From an uncultured Collinsella sp. (lineage in GTDB: Bacteria > Actinomycetota > Coriobacteriia > Coriobacteriales > Coriobacteriaceae): 15,017 bases of DNA. The stretch lies in assembly GCA_900541175.1 (NCBI GenBank), contig UQIT01000042.1, positions 1 through 15,017 of the forward strand. Reading direction: 5' to 3'. A program made the position numbers and the translations under genes. Numbering within the stretch: position 1 is the stretch's first letter; each line of letters starts with the position of its first letter. The notes below the pieces were generated by a model. The model was not told the origin of the DNA. It ran no database searches and saw nothing but the letters and a program-made list of their open reading frames with translations. Shown piece by piece: positions 6,302 through 13,628 of the stretch.

Positions 6302-7615
6302 CTAGTTGCGCTTAAGGTGGACGACGGTCTCGCAGTGGAAGGTTTGTGGGAACAGGTCGACTGGCGTGATCTTTACGGGGAAGAAGGTGCCTTCTTCGAC
6401 AAAGCGTTTGAGATCGCGCGCCAGGGTGGCCGGGTCGCAGCTCACGTAGGCGACATCGCGAGCACTCGTGCTGGCGATAAGGTCGATCGCCTCGGGGGCG
6501 AGGCCTGCACGCGGCGGGTCGACCACCAAGACGTCGGCATCCTGGTCGGGGAACTCGCGCACCGCGTCTCCGCCAATGACGTCGACGTTATCGAGCTTGT
6601 TGATCTCCAGGTTACGGCGCAGGTCGCGCACGGCGGGGCCGTAGGCCTCGACGGCGGCGACAAAGTCGCAGCGGCGGGCGAGCGGCAGGGTAAAGGTGCC
6701 GGCACCGCAGTACAGGTCCACGGCAAGCTCGTCTTCCTGCGGGTCGAGCGCTTCCATGACAAGATCGATCAAAATCTCGGCACCCTTGGTGTTGACCTGG
6801 AAAAAAGACGGGGCAGACAAGCGCATCTGACCCTCGGCGATATTCTCGGTCCATGAGCCCTCTCCGGCGAGCATTTCGACCTTGGAGACACGACGGGCCT
6901 TCTTTTCGCCCTTGCTCATCACGCGCACGATGCTCGTGGGATGAGCGGCGTCCGCCAGCACGCGGGAGACCTGCGAGCGCGGAAAAGAGCCTGTGGGCGT
7001 CCAGAGTGCGACCTCGAGTGCCTTGGTGCGGCGCGATGCGCGAATGCCCACGCGTTCGAGCCCCAAGTCATGGCTGCCGCTTAGATAGTTGAGTGCGCCG
7101 ACGACCGATTTGAGCGCCTTCGGGAAGCGCTTATCGAACAGCGGGCACGTATCGACGGTCACGATTTTGCTGGGGTCGACACCGTGCATGCCAAGGCGCA
7201 CGCGACCGTTGACGACGGTCGGTTCGAGCTCGATTTTATTGCGGTAGCCCCAGTCGTCCTTGGTGTGGCAGATGGGCTGTACCAACTCATCGACCTGCTC
7301 AGGAGCGAACTTGCCGATGCGCTCGAGCGTGGAGCGCAGGTTTTGCTCCTTGGCGGCGAGCTGTGCCGTGCGTGAGAGATTGCCCCACGAGCAGCCGCCG
7401 CAGATGCCCACGAAGGGGCAGGGAGGCTGAATGCGATCGGGGCTTGGCTCCAGAATCTCGGTGGTGCGGGCACGCATGAACGACTTGCCGTCCTGTACGA
7501 CCTCGGCCTCGACGGTGTCGCCTGCCACGGCGCCCTGCACAAAGACGGCCTTGCCGTTGTCGGCGTGCGCCAGCCCGTCGGCGCCGTAGGTCATCGATTC
7601 TATAGTGAGCTTCAT
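6302..7615 (-). CDS. rlmD: 23S rRNA (uracil-5-)-methyltransferase, RlmD/RumA type
   Basis: A SAM-dependent methyltransferase that forms 5-methyluridine in RNA. The 437 residues hold an N-terminal TRAM-like RNA-binding domain (about 1-55), a 4Fe-4S cysteine set (C66, C72, C75 in CPFVGICGGC, and C157 in TCPLF), and the Rossmann domain with LYCGAGTF (301-308). VDPPRAGL (365-372), the catalytic Cys393 in YVSCDP and Glu429 in HCET near the end complete the active site. The start at 7615 is preferred over 7651 because AGGA lies just before it and the TRAM domain starts at MKLTIES. Specificity (U1939, U747 or both, as in RlmCD) cannot be told here. Confidence 0.92.
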   Translation of the reverse strand: MKLTIESMTYGADGLAHADNGKAVFVQGAVAGDTVEAEVVQDGKSFMRARTTEILEPSPDRIQPPCPFVGICGGCSWGNLSRTAQLAAKEQNLRSTLERIGKFAPEQVDELVQPICHTKDDWGYRNKIELEPTVVNGRVRLGMHGVDPSKIVTVDTCPLFDKRFPKALKSVVGALNYLSGSHDLGLERVGIRASRRTKALEVALWTPTGSFPRSQVSRVLADAAHPTSIVRVMSKGEKKARRVSKVEMLAGEGSWTENIAEGQMRLSAPSFFQVNTKGAEILIDLVMEALDPQEDELAVDLYCGAGTFTLPLARRCDFVAAVEAYGPAVRDLRRNLEINKLDNVDVIGGDAVREFPDQDADVLVVDPPRAGLAPEAIDLIASTSARDVAYVSCDPATLARDLKRFVEEGTFFPVKITPVDLFPQTFHCETVVHLKRN

Positions 7616-7663
7616 ATTCCTGCCTGTCATTCGCGTTGTTGTTCGCACCATGGTAGCAGGGAA

Positions 7664-7705
7664 AAGCGCCCCGCATCCGAGGCTTTCCTCAAATGCGGGG
7701 CGCTT
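7664..7705 (-). terminator. Rho-independent terminator of ppk
   Basis: A 13-bp perfect stem (7664-7676 with 7693-7705) encloses a 16-base loop. Read leftwards it ends in GGGGCGCTTTTCCC, giving a short U-run right after the stem. It lies 23 bases after the ppk stop and upstream of rlmD, so the two genes appear to be separate transcription units. A 12-base sequence, CTTCTACAAACT/G, occurs twice in tandem at 7703-7727, between stem and ppk. Confidence 0.85.
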
Positions 7706-7728
7706 CTACAAACTGCTTCTACAAACGA

Positions 7729-10137
7729 CTATTTCGTCTTGCCGGTAATGAGCGTCTTAAGACCCAGGCCGATCAGACCCAGGCCCATGCGCACGCGGCC
7801 GGGGCGATGGCGCTCGATGGCCTTGGTCTTGCCAGCGGGCTTATCGCGACGGGCACTCGTCTCGGGTGCGGGCTTGGTGACCTGCGGCTCGGGCCGAGGT
7901 GCAGGTGCAGGCTCGGGCTCAATGACGGTCGCCTGGACCTCTTGGACCTTGGGTGCTACCGGCTGCGGCTCGGGCTCGGGGGCAGGTTTCGCCTCAATGA
8001 CGGGCTCGGGCGCGGCCTCGGCGTTGCGATAGGCACGCTCCAGCAGGGCTTCCTGCGAGTTGAAGGGTTTCTCGCCCTCTGCACGTTCCACGGGAACCCA
8101 GGTGCCGTCGCTCGTGAGGCTGCGGGCCTTCACGTTGTCCCGCAGCTGCATACCCATGTACTCGTGTACCAGGGCGCGGCAGGTGGGGTCGAGCACGGGG
8201 AAGGCGATCTCCACGCGGTGCTCGGTGTTGCGTGTCATCATGTCTGCCGAGCTCAGATAGATCATGTCCGAGTCCACGCCAAAAGCATAGACGCGCGCGT
8301 GCTCCAAAAAGCGTCCGACGATGGAGCGGACATGCACGTTCTCGGTCTTGCCCGGAACACCGGGCTTGAGGCACGAGATGCCTCGGATGATCATGTCTAC
8401 GCGCACGCCGGCACACGATGCCTCGGCGATCTTGTCGATAACCTCGCGGTCGGTCAGCGAGTTGAGCTTAAAGAACACGCGGGCGGGCTCGCCGGCAAGG
8501 GCGCGCTGGATCTCGCGGTCAAGCCCGCGCATGATGAGCGGTTTCAGTCCGACGGGCGCCACACCCAGGAAGCGGTAATCGCCGCGCAGATTGCCCAGCG
8601 ACAGATTGCGGAAGAACAGGTTGGCGTCTTCACCGATGCCGGGATGGGCGGTCATGAGCATAAAGTCGCTGTAGAGTTTGGCCGTCTTCTCGTTAAAGTT
8701 GCCGGTGCCCAAAAGCGTGAGGCGCGTTAGCGCCATGCCCTCGCGATAGGTGAGCTGGCAGATCTTTGAGTGGCATTTAAAGCCCTCGGAACCATAGATG
8801 ACGGTGCAGCCCGCCTCTTCCAGACGCTCGGCCCACTCGATGTTGTTCTGCTCGTCAAAGCGCGCGCGGAGCTCCATGAGCACCGTGACCTCTTTGCCGT
8901 TCTCGGCAGCATCGATCAGCGACTCGCATAGGCGGCTCTGCTTGGCCACGCGGTAGAGCGTGATGCGCAACGAGATGCACTCGGGGTCATAGGCGGCCTC
9001 GTGCACCAGGTCCAAGAACGGGTTCATGGCCTCGTAGGGATAAAAGAGCAGCTTGTCGCCCTGCAGCACCTGTTCGCGGATGGAGCGGGTCATATCGATG
9101 GTGGGGTTGGGCTGCGGCTTAAACGGCGTAAAGAGCAGCTCGTTGCGCAGGTGCTCGGGAATCTTGCCCTCAATGCCAAAGACGTAGCCCAGGTCGAGCG
9201 GGATATCGCAGGTAAAGACCGAGCGACGCGAGAGCTCGAGCGCCTTGCGGATAGTCTTGAGCGTCGCCTTCTCGAGCGACCCCGAGACGGCGAGCACTAC
9301 CGGCTGCAGGCGCAGGCGCTTCTTGAGGATGCGCTTCATGTGCTGGCGGTAGTCCTCTTCCTCTTCGACGCCCTCGCCGTCCGGATCGATGTCGGCGTTG
9401 CGGGTGACGCGGATCAGCGCACGATCCAGCGGCTTATAGGAGCCAAAGCAGCTGTCCAGGCAGGCGAGAATGACGTCCTCGAGCAAGATGTAGGAGTAGG
9501 TGCCGGTGGGCGAGGGAATCTCGACCACGCGGTTCATCGAGGCGGGAATCTCGATAAGGCCCAGCAGGCTCTCCTCGTCGGTGGCGCCGTCCAGACCACA
9601 GGCCAGATAGAGCGCGCCGTTGCGCAGGTTGGGGAAGGGGTGGCGCGGATCGATGACCAGCGGCGAGATGACCGGCGACACGTAGGCCTGGAAGTAGCGG
9701 GTTACGAAGGTGCGCTCCTCGGGCGTAAGCGAATCGATGCGGGCGCGGTGAACGCCCAAGGTGTCGAGCTTGCCTTCGATGCTCTTAAAGATGGATTCCC
9801 AACGAGTAAGGAGCCCGGGCATTTCGGCCATGACAGCATCGACCTGTTCGGAGGCGGTCATATTGCTCTTGTTGTCGACAGGCTGTTTTTTGAGCTCTGC
9901 CAGATCGGACAGGCCGCCCACGCGCACCATGAGAAACTCGTCGAGGTTAGACTCGAAAATCGACACGAACTTTAGACGCTCGAACAGCGGAACGGTCTCA
10001 TCGAAGGCTTCGTCAAGCACGCGGTTGTCAAAGCGCAGCCAGCTAAGCTCTCGGTTTTGCGTGTACGAGAAGTCGCGCGGCGGCTTGCGCAGCTTTGCGG
10101 CGGCTTGCTTCTTTTCGATTTTGCTCGGCATATGCAT
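7729..10137 (-). CDS. ppk: Polyphosphate kinase 1 with extended C-terminal tail
   Basis: PPK1 reversibly polymerises the gamma-phosphate of ATP into inorganic polyphosphate. The N domain begins at NRELSWLRFDNRVLDEAF (28-45). The two catalytic-domain histidines are His456 in FKCHSK (the phosphorylated residue by homology) and His613 in EHARVYAFG; SSADMMTRNTEHRVE (629-643) is the usual C2-domain block. The protein is 802 residues, about 100 more than the usual ~690. The excess is a Pro/Glu-rich linker (about 707-760), a basic stretch (763-783) and a final glycine-rich hydrophobic segment (784-799). Start: ATG at 10137, or at 10131, which has slightly better spacing to a weak GGA. A hairpin lies just upstream. 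Confidence 0.95.
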   Translation of the reverse strand: MHMPSKIEKKQAAAKLRKPPRDFSYTQNRELSWLRFDNRVLDEAFDETVPLFERLKFVSIFESNLDEFLMVRVGGLSDLAELKKQPVDNKSNMTASEQVDAVMAEMPGLLTRWESIFKSIEGKLDTLGVHRARIDSLTPEERTFVTRYFQAYVSPVISPLVIDPRHPFPNLRNGALYLACGLDGATDEESLLGLIEIPASMNRVVEIPSPTGTYSYILLEDVILACLDSCFGSYKPLDRALIRVTRNADIDPDGEGVEEEEDYRQHMKRILKKRLRLQPVVLAVSGSLEKATLKTIRKALELSRRSVFTCDIPLDLGYVFGIEGKIPEHLRNELLFTPFKPQPNPTIDMTRSIREQVLQGDKLLFYPYEAMNPFLDLVHEAAYDPECISLRITLYRVAKQSRLCESLIDAAENGKEVTVLMELRARFDEQNNIEWAERLEEAGCTVIYGSEGFKCHSKICQLTYREGMALTRLTLLGTGNFNEKTAKLYSDFMLMTAHPGIGEDANLFFRNLSLGNLRGDYRFLGVAPVGLKPLIMRGLDREIQRALAGEPARVFFKLNSLTDREVIDKIAEASCAGVRVDMIIRGISCLKPGVPGKTENVHVRSIVGRFLEHARVYAFGVDSDMIYLSSADMMTRNTEHRVEIAFPVLDPTCRALVHEYMGMQLRDNVKARSLTSDGTWVPVERAEGEKPFNSQEALLERAYRNAEAAPEPVIEAKPAPEPEPQPVAPKVQEVQATVIEPEPAPAPRPEPQVTKPAPETSARRDKPAGKTKAIERHRPGRVRMGLGLIGLGLKTLITGKTK

Positions 10138-10148
10138 CTGTCCGTTCA

Positions 10149-10163
10149 GTCCCCGTAGGGGAC
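10149..10163 (-). other. Hairpin just upstream of the ppk start
   Basis: GTCCCC (10149-10154) and GGGGAC (10158-10163) pair perfectly around GTA. In the ppk mRNA this helix ends about 11 bases before the first ATG, where the ribosome binds, and no strong Shine-Dalgarno sequence is visible. It may reduce or control ppk translation. Confidence 0.5.
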
Positions 10164-10225
10164 GGTAGCCTAACTCTTATTCACTATTGTCTCAATTTAG
10201 TCGACCGCTGGCACGAACGTATCGC

Positions 10226-10237
10226 GTGAACGGTATC
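10226..10237 (+). promoter_or_regulatory. Distal GTGAACGGTATC box (arcA copy 1 region)
   Basis: The 12-mer GTGAACGGTATC occurs here and, base for base, at 13371-13382, in the two otherwise different arcA upstream regions. It contains GAACGG, the reverse complement of the CCGTTC boxes near each arcA promoter. It is therefore a candidate upstream site of the same regulator. Confidence 0.5.
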
Positions 10238-10540
10238 TTTACCTACTTCTTACGCTGACGAGTCATAGGACTGACGCCCTGCTCGTCTGCAAGCGGTCTA
10301 TATCCTCACTCAACTGGTACGTAAGTGTGAATAAGAATGATGGATAGCTGAATATCATTGAATGCAGGCGGAAACGTAAACAAACATCATTTATATACAT
10401 AAAACCGATTTAGCTATGCAATTCTGAATCAAAAGTTTAGAGACGCAATCGCAAATGGTTTTTAAGAAAAAAGAGCGTTTACCTTAGAAAAGTTACTTTA
10501 GAACGCCGAAGTACATCATGGGGGAATCACATGCGATATA

Positions 10541-10567
10541 CCGTTCATCGCACTTTGTTGACCGTTC
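10541..10567 (+). promoter_or_regulatory. Paired CCGTTC boxes, arcA copy 1
   Basis: CCGTTC starts at 10541 and again at 10562, exactly 21 bp apart (two helical turns). The second box is followed by GGGGGCGAGGTGGAA, which is nearly identical in the other arcA promoter. If transcription starts near 10613, the boxes centre near -70 and -48, the place for an activator touching a weak -35 region. The factor is unknown. The boxes do not look like ArgR or CRP/FNR sites. Confidence 0.6.
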
Positions 10568-10600
10568 GGGGGCGAGGTGGAATTGCGGGTGGAATTTGGA

Positions 10601-10606
10601 TATAAC
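10601..10606 (+). promoter_or_regulatory. Candidate -10 box of arcA copy 1
   Basis: TATAAC sits in TTTGGATATAAC, matched by TTTGGATATAAA upstream of the other arcA. It lies 87 bases before the ATG (88 in the other copy). The region 17 bp upstream (around GTGGAA) is a poor -35, consistent with activator dependence. Confidence 0.55.
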
Positions 10607-10614
10607 TAGAGCTG

Positions 10615-10671
10615 TCAGCAAGTAGTGCCCGTTACGGAAGGGCGCTGAGAGATTCGGCCGAAAGGCCCGAA
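10615..10671 (+). ncRNA. Structured arcA leader RNA, copy 1
   Basis: Two helices are predicted. P1: TCAGC (10615-10619) with GCTGA (10644-10648), extended by GCCC (10627-10630) with GGGC (10640-10643), leaving a 7-base bulge on the 5' strand and a loop containing ACGGA. P2: TTCGGCC (10653-10659) with GG(C)CCGAA (10664-10671), a bulged C and a GAAA tetraloop. The same architecture, with changed bases, precedes the second arcA. The GGCC at 10664-10667 could instead pair with the GGCC directly before the ATG, suggesting a switch at the ribosome site. Confidence 0.6.
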
Positions 10672-11928
10672 AGAAAGGTAGGAGGCCATGACGAAAGGTC
10701 TGCACGTGCCTTCCGAGATCGGCAAGCTCAGGAAGGTCTGCCTGCACCGTCCCGGCGACGAGCTCCTCAACCTGCCGCCCGACGAGCTCGAGCGACTCCT
10801 GTTCGACGACGTCCCGTTCCTGGAGGTCGCGCAGCAGGAGCACGACACCTTCGCCCAGATCCTGAGGGACCAGGGCGTGGAGGTCCTCTATCTCGAGAAC
10901 CTCGTCGCCGAGGTGTTCGACCAGGTCCCCGGCGCCCGCGCCGAGTTCACCGACCAGTACATCGCCGAGGCCGGCATCCGCGGCCAGCACATGCCGCAGA
11001 TCGTCCGCGAGAAGCTGGACTCCATCGAGGACAACCTCGAGTTCGTCAAGAAGACCATGGCCGGCATGACCAAGTCCGAGATCGACATGCCCCTCACGGC
11101 GTCCACGACCCTCGACTCCCTGGTCAACTCCGAGTCCGAGTCCGACCTGATCATCGACCCGATGCCCAACCTCTACTTCACCCGCGACCCGTTCGCGGTC
11201 ATCGGCGAGGGCGTCAACCTCAACCGCATGTACTCGGTCACCCGCAACCGCGAGACCCTGTACGGCAAGTACATCTTCAAGTACCACCCCGACTACAAGG
11301 ACGTCTCGCTGTACTTCCGCCGCGACTGCCAGTTCCACACCGAGGGCGGCGACGTGCTGAACATCAACGAGAAGACCCTCGCCGTCGGCATCTCCCAGCG
11401 CACCCAGGCCGCCGCGATCGACGTCATGGCCCAGAACATCTTCTGGAACTCCGACTCCAAGGTCGAGCGCATCCTGGCCTTCGACATCCCGGTCTCGCGC
11501 GCCTTCATGCACCTCGACACGGTCTTCACCCAGATCGACGTCGATAAGTTCACGATCCACCCCGCCATCATGGGCACCCTGCGCGTCTACGAGCTGACCG
11601 CCGGCAAGAACCCGGGCGACGTGAACATCCGCCTGATCGAGGACACCCTCGAGCACGTCCTGGAGGACGCCACCGGCGTCGACCAGGTCAAGCTGATCCC
11701 CTGCGGCGGCGGCGACCCGATCGCGGCCTCCCGCGAGCAGTGGAACGACGGCTCCAACACCCTGTGCGTCGAGCCCGGCAAGATCTGCGTCTACGCCCGC
11801 AACACCGTCACCAACGACGTGCTGTACAAGGAGGGCCTGGACCTTCTCGTCGTGCCCTCCGCCGAGCTCTCCCGCGGCCGCGGCGGCCCGCGCTGCATGA
11901 GCATGCCCTTCTGGCGCGAGGACCTCTA
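10664..11928 (+). repeat. Long direct repeat, copy 1 (arcA and last 24 leader bases)
   Basis: Bases 10664-11928 match 13753-15017 at a constant offset of 3089, and I saw no difference in the segments compared. Identity starts inside the P2 hairpin of the leader, 24 bases before the ATG, and stops being testable at the window edge. Upstream the two regions are only patchily similar. Confidence 0.9.
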
Positions 11929-11929
11929 G
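10688..11929 (+). CDS. arcA: Arginine deiminase, copy 1
   Basis: Hydrolyses arginine to citrulline and ammonia, the first step of the fermentative arginine deiminase pathway, which yields ATP through carbamoyl phosphate and raises pH. The 413 residues match the family. The N-terminus has GKLRKVCLHRPG (12-23). Catalytic residues by homology to the Pseudomonas enzyme are Asp167 (FTRDPF), Glu219 (HTEGGD), His275 and Asp277 (MHLDTVF), and the nucleophile Cys403 in GGPRCMSMP. A purine-rich AAAGGTAGGAGG lies before the ATG. Nearly every codon ends in C or G, more so than in the neighbours, which suggests very high expression or a foreign origin. It is followed by an arcT-like gene. No arcB or arcC is in the window. 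Confidence 0.97.
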   Translation: MTKGLHVPSEIGKLRKVCLHRPGDELLNLPPDELERLLFDDVPFLEVAQQEHDTFAQILRDQGVEVLYLENLVAEVFDQVPGARAEFTDQYIAEAGIRGQHMPQIVREKLDSIEDNLEFVKKTMAGMTKSEIDMPLTASTTLDSLVNSESESDLIIDPMPNLYFTRDPFAVIGEGVNLNRMYSVTRNRETLYGKYIFKYHPDYKDVSLYFRRDCQFHTEGGDVLNINEKTLAVGISQRTQAAAIDVMAQNIFWNSDSKVERILAFDIPVSRAFMHLDTVFTQIDVDKFTIHPAIMGTLRVYELTAGKNPGDVNIRLIEDTLEHVLEDATGVDQVKLIPCGGGDPIAASREQWNDGSNTLCVEPGKICVYARNTVTNDVLYKEGLDLLVVPSAELSRGRGGPRCMSMPFWREDL

Positions 11930-11962
11930 GGTCTTCAAGGACCCGTACAGGTCATAATACAT

Positions 11963-12023
11963 ACATCTAGCTGCCATTAGATGTCTCCCATTGGGGCGGT
12001 GCGGGTTTTCGCACCGCCCCAAT
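11963..12023 (+). terminator. Double hairpin terminator after arcA copy 1
   Basis: A weak hairpin, ACATCTA (11963-11969) with TAGATGT (11978-11984), is followed by a strong 13-bp stem (11990-12002 with 12011-12023, loop GGGTTTTC). Only TCTTGT follows, so termination may be partial and allow read-through into the aminotransferase, which has no clear promoter of its own. Confidence 0.7.
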
Positions 12024-12078
12024 CTTGTATGAGGAACGTCAACACGATTGGATGACTGCTTTTGTAAGGAGCTTGGCC

Positions 12079-13203
12079 ATGGACATCAAGACGATTGGCG
12101 TTGAGGAATGGCTCAACGTTTGGGAGAAGAGCGCCACGTGGGACATCGCCCAGTCGACGATCTCGTCGCTCACCATGGGCGAGCTGCGCGCGCTCGATGA
12201 ACAGGACGGCGCCACGTTCTACGAGCGCCTGGACCGCGAGAAGATGAACTACGGCTGGATCGAGGGCTCGCCGGAGTTTAAGGCCGAGGTTGCCAAGCTG
12301 TATCGTCGGGAGGTCAATCCCGATCACATTCTGCAGACCAATGGCTGCACGGGTGCTAACCTCAACGCCATCATGGCTGTGGTCGAGCCCGGCGACCATG
12401 TTATCGCCGAGTGGCCCACCTACGCGCCGCTCTACGAGATTCCGCGCACGCTGGGCGCCGAGGTCGAGTATTGGGAGCTTCGCGAGGAACTCGGCTGGAA
12501 GCCCGATATCGAGGAACTCAAGCGCTTGGTGCGTCCCAACACCAAGCTTATCTGCATAAACAACGCATCTAACCCCATCGGTACGGTGCTCGATGCCGAT
12601 ATGCTCGGCCAGATTGCCGAGATCGCCCGCTCGGTGGGCGCCTACGTGCTGTGCGACGAGGTATATCTGCCGCTCGAAAACACTGAGTCCTTTATGTCGA
12701 TGGTCGACGTGTACGAGAGGGCCATTGTCACCAACTCGTTGTCGAAGACCTATTCGACACCTGCGGCCCGCGTGGGCTGGGTCCTGGCCGACAAAGAGGT
12801 GTCCAACCGCATCCGTACCTATCGCGATTACACCATGATCTGCGGCGGCGTGTTCAACGATGCTCTGGCGACCTATGTGCTTGAGCACAAGGATAAGATT
12901 CTCGAGCGCAATCGCAAGATCGTGTTTGGCAACCGCGATATCGCGCAGGCTTGGATCGATACGCAGCATCGCGTTTCCTGGACGGCCCCGCAGGGCGTGT
13001 CCACCTCGTTTATCCAGCTGGATATTCCCGAGGATGACGAGGAGTTCTGCAGGCGCCTGCTGTCCGAGAGGGGAGTGCTGCTGGTCCCCGGTAGCCGTTT
13101 TGAGCTTCCCTGCGGCGCACGCCTGGGCTACTGCGCGAGCGAGGACGTTCTGCGCGAGGGCCTGAGGCTTTTGGGCGAGGCACTGGCGGAGTTCGATCGC
13201 TAG
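12079..13203 (+). CDS. arcT: PLP-dependent aminotransferase, ArcT-like
   Basis: A fold-type I aminotransferase of 374 residues. PLP landmarks are NGCTGANLNAI (88-98), the NASNPIGT loop with Asn165, CDEVY with Asp193 and Tyr196, the Schiff-base Lys223 in SLSKTYSTPAARVGW, and Arg348 in GARLGYC for the substrate carboxylate. The start at 12079 is preferred over 12025 because TAAGGAG (12065-12071) stands 7 bases before it. Lactic acid bacteria carry a transaminase, arcT, of unproven substrate inside arginine deiminase operons, and capreomycidine synthase, which acts on an arginine derivative, is in the same broad group as I recall. Position between two arcA genes supports an arginine-linked role, but the substrate is unknown. 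Confidence 0.85.
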   Translation: MDIKTIGVEEWLNVWEKSATWDIAQSTISSLTMGELRALDEQDGATFYERLDREKMNYGWIEGSPEFKAEVAKLYRREVNPDHILQTNGCTGANLNAIMAVVEPGDHVIAEWPTYAPLYEIPRTLGAEVEYWELREELGWKPDIEELKRLVRPNTKLICINNASNPIGTVLDADMLGQIAEIARSVGAYVLCDEVYLPLENTESFMSMVDVYERAIVTNSLSKTYSTPAARVGWVLADKEVSNRIRTYRDYTMICGGVFNDALATYVLEHKDKILERNRKIVFGNRDIAQAWIDTQHRVSWTAPQGVSTSFIQLDIPEDDEEFCRRLLSERGVLLVPGSRFELPCGARLGYCASEDVLREGLRLLGEALAEFDR

Positions 13204-13252
13204 GATTCCGATGGCCTTCGGGGGCCTTATCCAAATTAGCCGAAGATAATCG

Positions 13253-13292
13253 AAAACGGACCCGTTTCCCTAGGGGAAGCGGGTCCGTTTTT
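13253..13292 (+). terminator. Rho-independent terminator after arcT
   Basis: AAAACGGACCCG (13253-13264) pairs with CGGGTCCGTTTT (13280-13291), with an inner TTCCC/GGGAA stem, and a run of five T ends at 13292. It separates arcT from the second arcA, which must therefore have its own promoter. Confidence 0.92.
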
Positions 13293-13370
13293 CTATACCG
13301 AGAAGTCAAGTTGTTACAAATGGGGCCGTAAAGCGAGGCGGTATCCGCTGGGCCTTATACTGAGTTTCCG

Positions 13371-13401
13371 GTGAACGGTATCAAGCGTCTGGTAAACGGT
13401 A
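13371..13401 (+). promoter_or_regulatory. Distal GTGAACGGTA direct repeat, arcA copy 2 region
   Basis: GTGAACGGTA (13371-13380) is followed by GTAAACGGTA (13392-13401), start to start 21 bp. That is the same spacing as the CCGTTC pair near the promoter, but in reverse orientation. The first unit, extended to GTGAACGGTATC, is identical to 10226-10237. Confidence 0.55.
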
Positions 13402-13464
13402 ATTTATTTATCAGAAATGAATAGGACAAACTTTTTTCTGAATAAAAATGAAAATGGTTGAGAC

Positions 13465-13478
13465 GCGGTGTGAACCGC
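13465..13478. other. Short palindrome in the AT-rich arcA2 upstream region
   Basis: GCGGT (13465-13469) and ACCGC (13474-13478) are complementary around GTGA. Its GC-rich arms stand out in AT-rich DNA. It could be a binding site for a dimeric regulator. No counterpart was found upstream of arcA copy 1, and nothing else supports it. Confidence 0.3.
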
Positions 13479-13628
13479 TAATTCTATTCATAGCTTTATT
13501 GGAAATATGCAATTTGAGGATGGTTTAACAAAGTTTAGTTCCATTTGATTTTAGGATTAAAACGCGTTTAAGCACGTAAATACGCTTTATTAAGATGAAG
13601 TGTGCCATGCGTGAAGTATATGTGTATG

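Larger units (their letters stand above)
10138..10687. other. AT-rich divergent control region between ppk and arcA copy 1
   Basis: This 550-base gap holds no credible gene. From about 10320 to 10500 it is strikingly AT-rich compared with the flanking genes. It contains a hairpin beside the ppk start, a GTGAACGGTATC 12-mer, two CCGTTC boxes 21 bp apart, a -10 box and a structured arcA leader, all listed separately. Its layout parallels that of 13204-13776. Confidence 0.8.

Noticed and set aside
7693..8730. 345-residue plus-strand frame across the end of ppk
   Set aside because: It overlaps a clear PPK1 coding region and its terminator, and its composition is typical of an antisense shadow.
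9001..9975. 324-residue plus-strand frame inside ppk
   Set aside because: Antisense to the conserved N-terminal half of PPK1, with no start signal or domain.
10541..10567. CGTTCATC as part of a glutamine (glnA-type) riboswitch
   Set aside because: The remaining conserved parts of that class are absent, and the boxes lie upstream of the likely -10 element, so they should not be transcribed from that promoter.
10640..10660. GCTGAGAG in the arcA leader as part of a TPP riboswitch
   Set aside because: CTGAGA is a TPP-riboswitch word, but the second leader has CTAACG at that place and the other conserved TPP segments are missing.
10493..12022. 509-residue open frame antisense to arcA (and its 347-residue twin at 13702-14745)
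   Set aside because: It is a product of the C/G-ending codons of arcA on the other strand; the composition is Val/Asp/Leu-rich low-complexity and it lacks a ribosome site and any recognisable motif.
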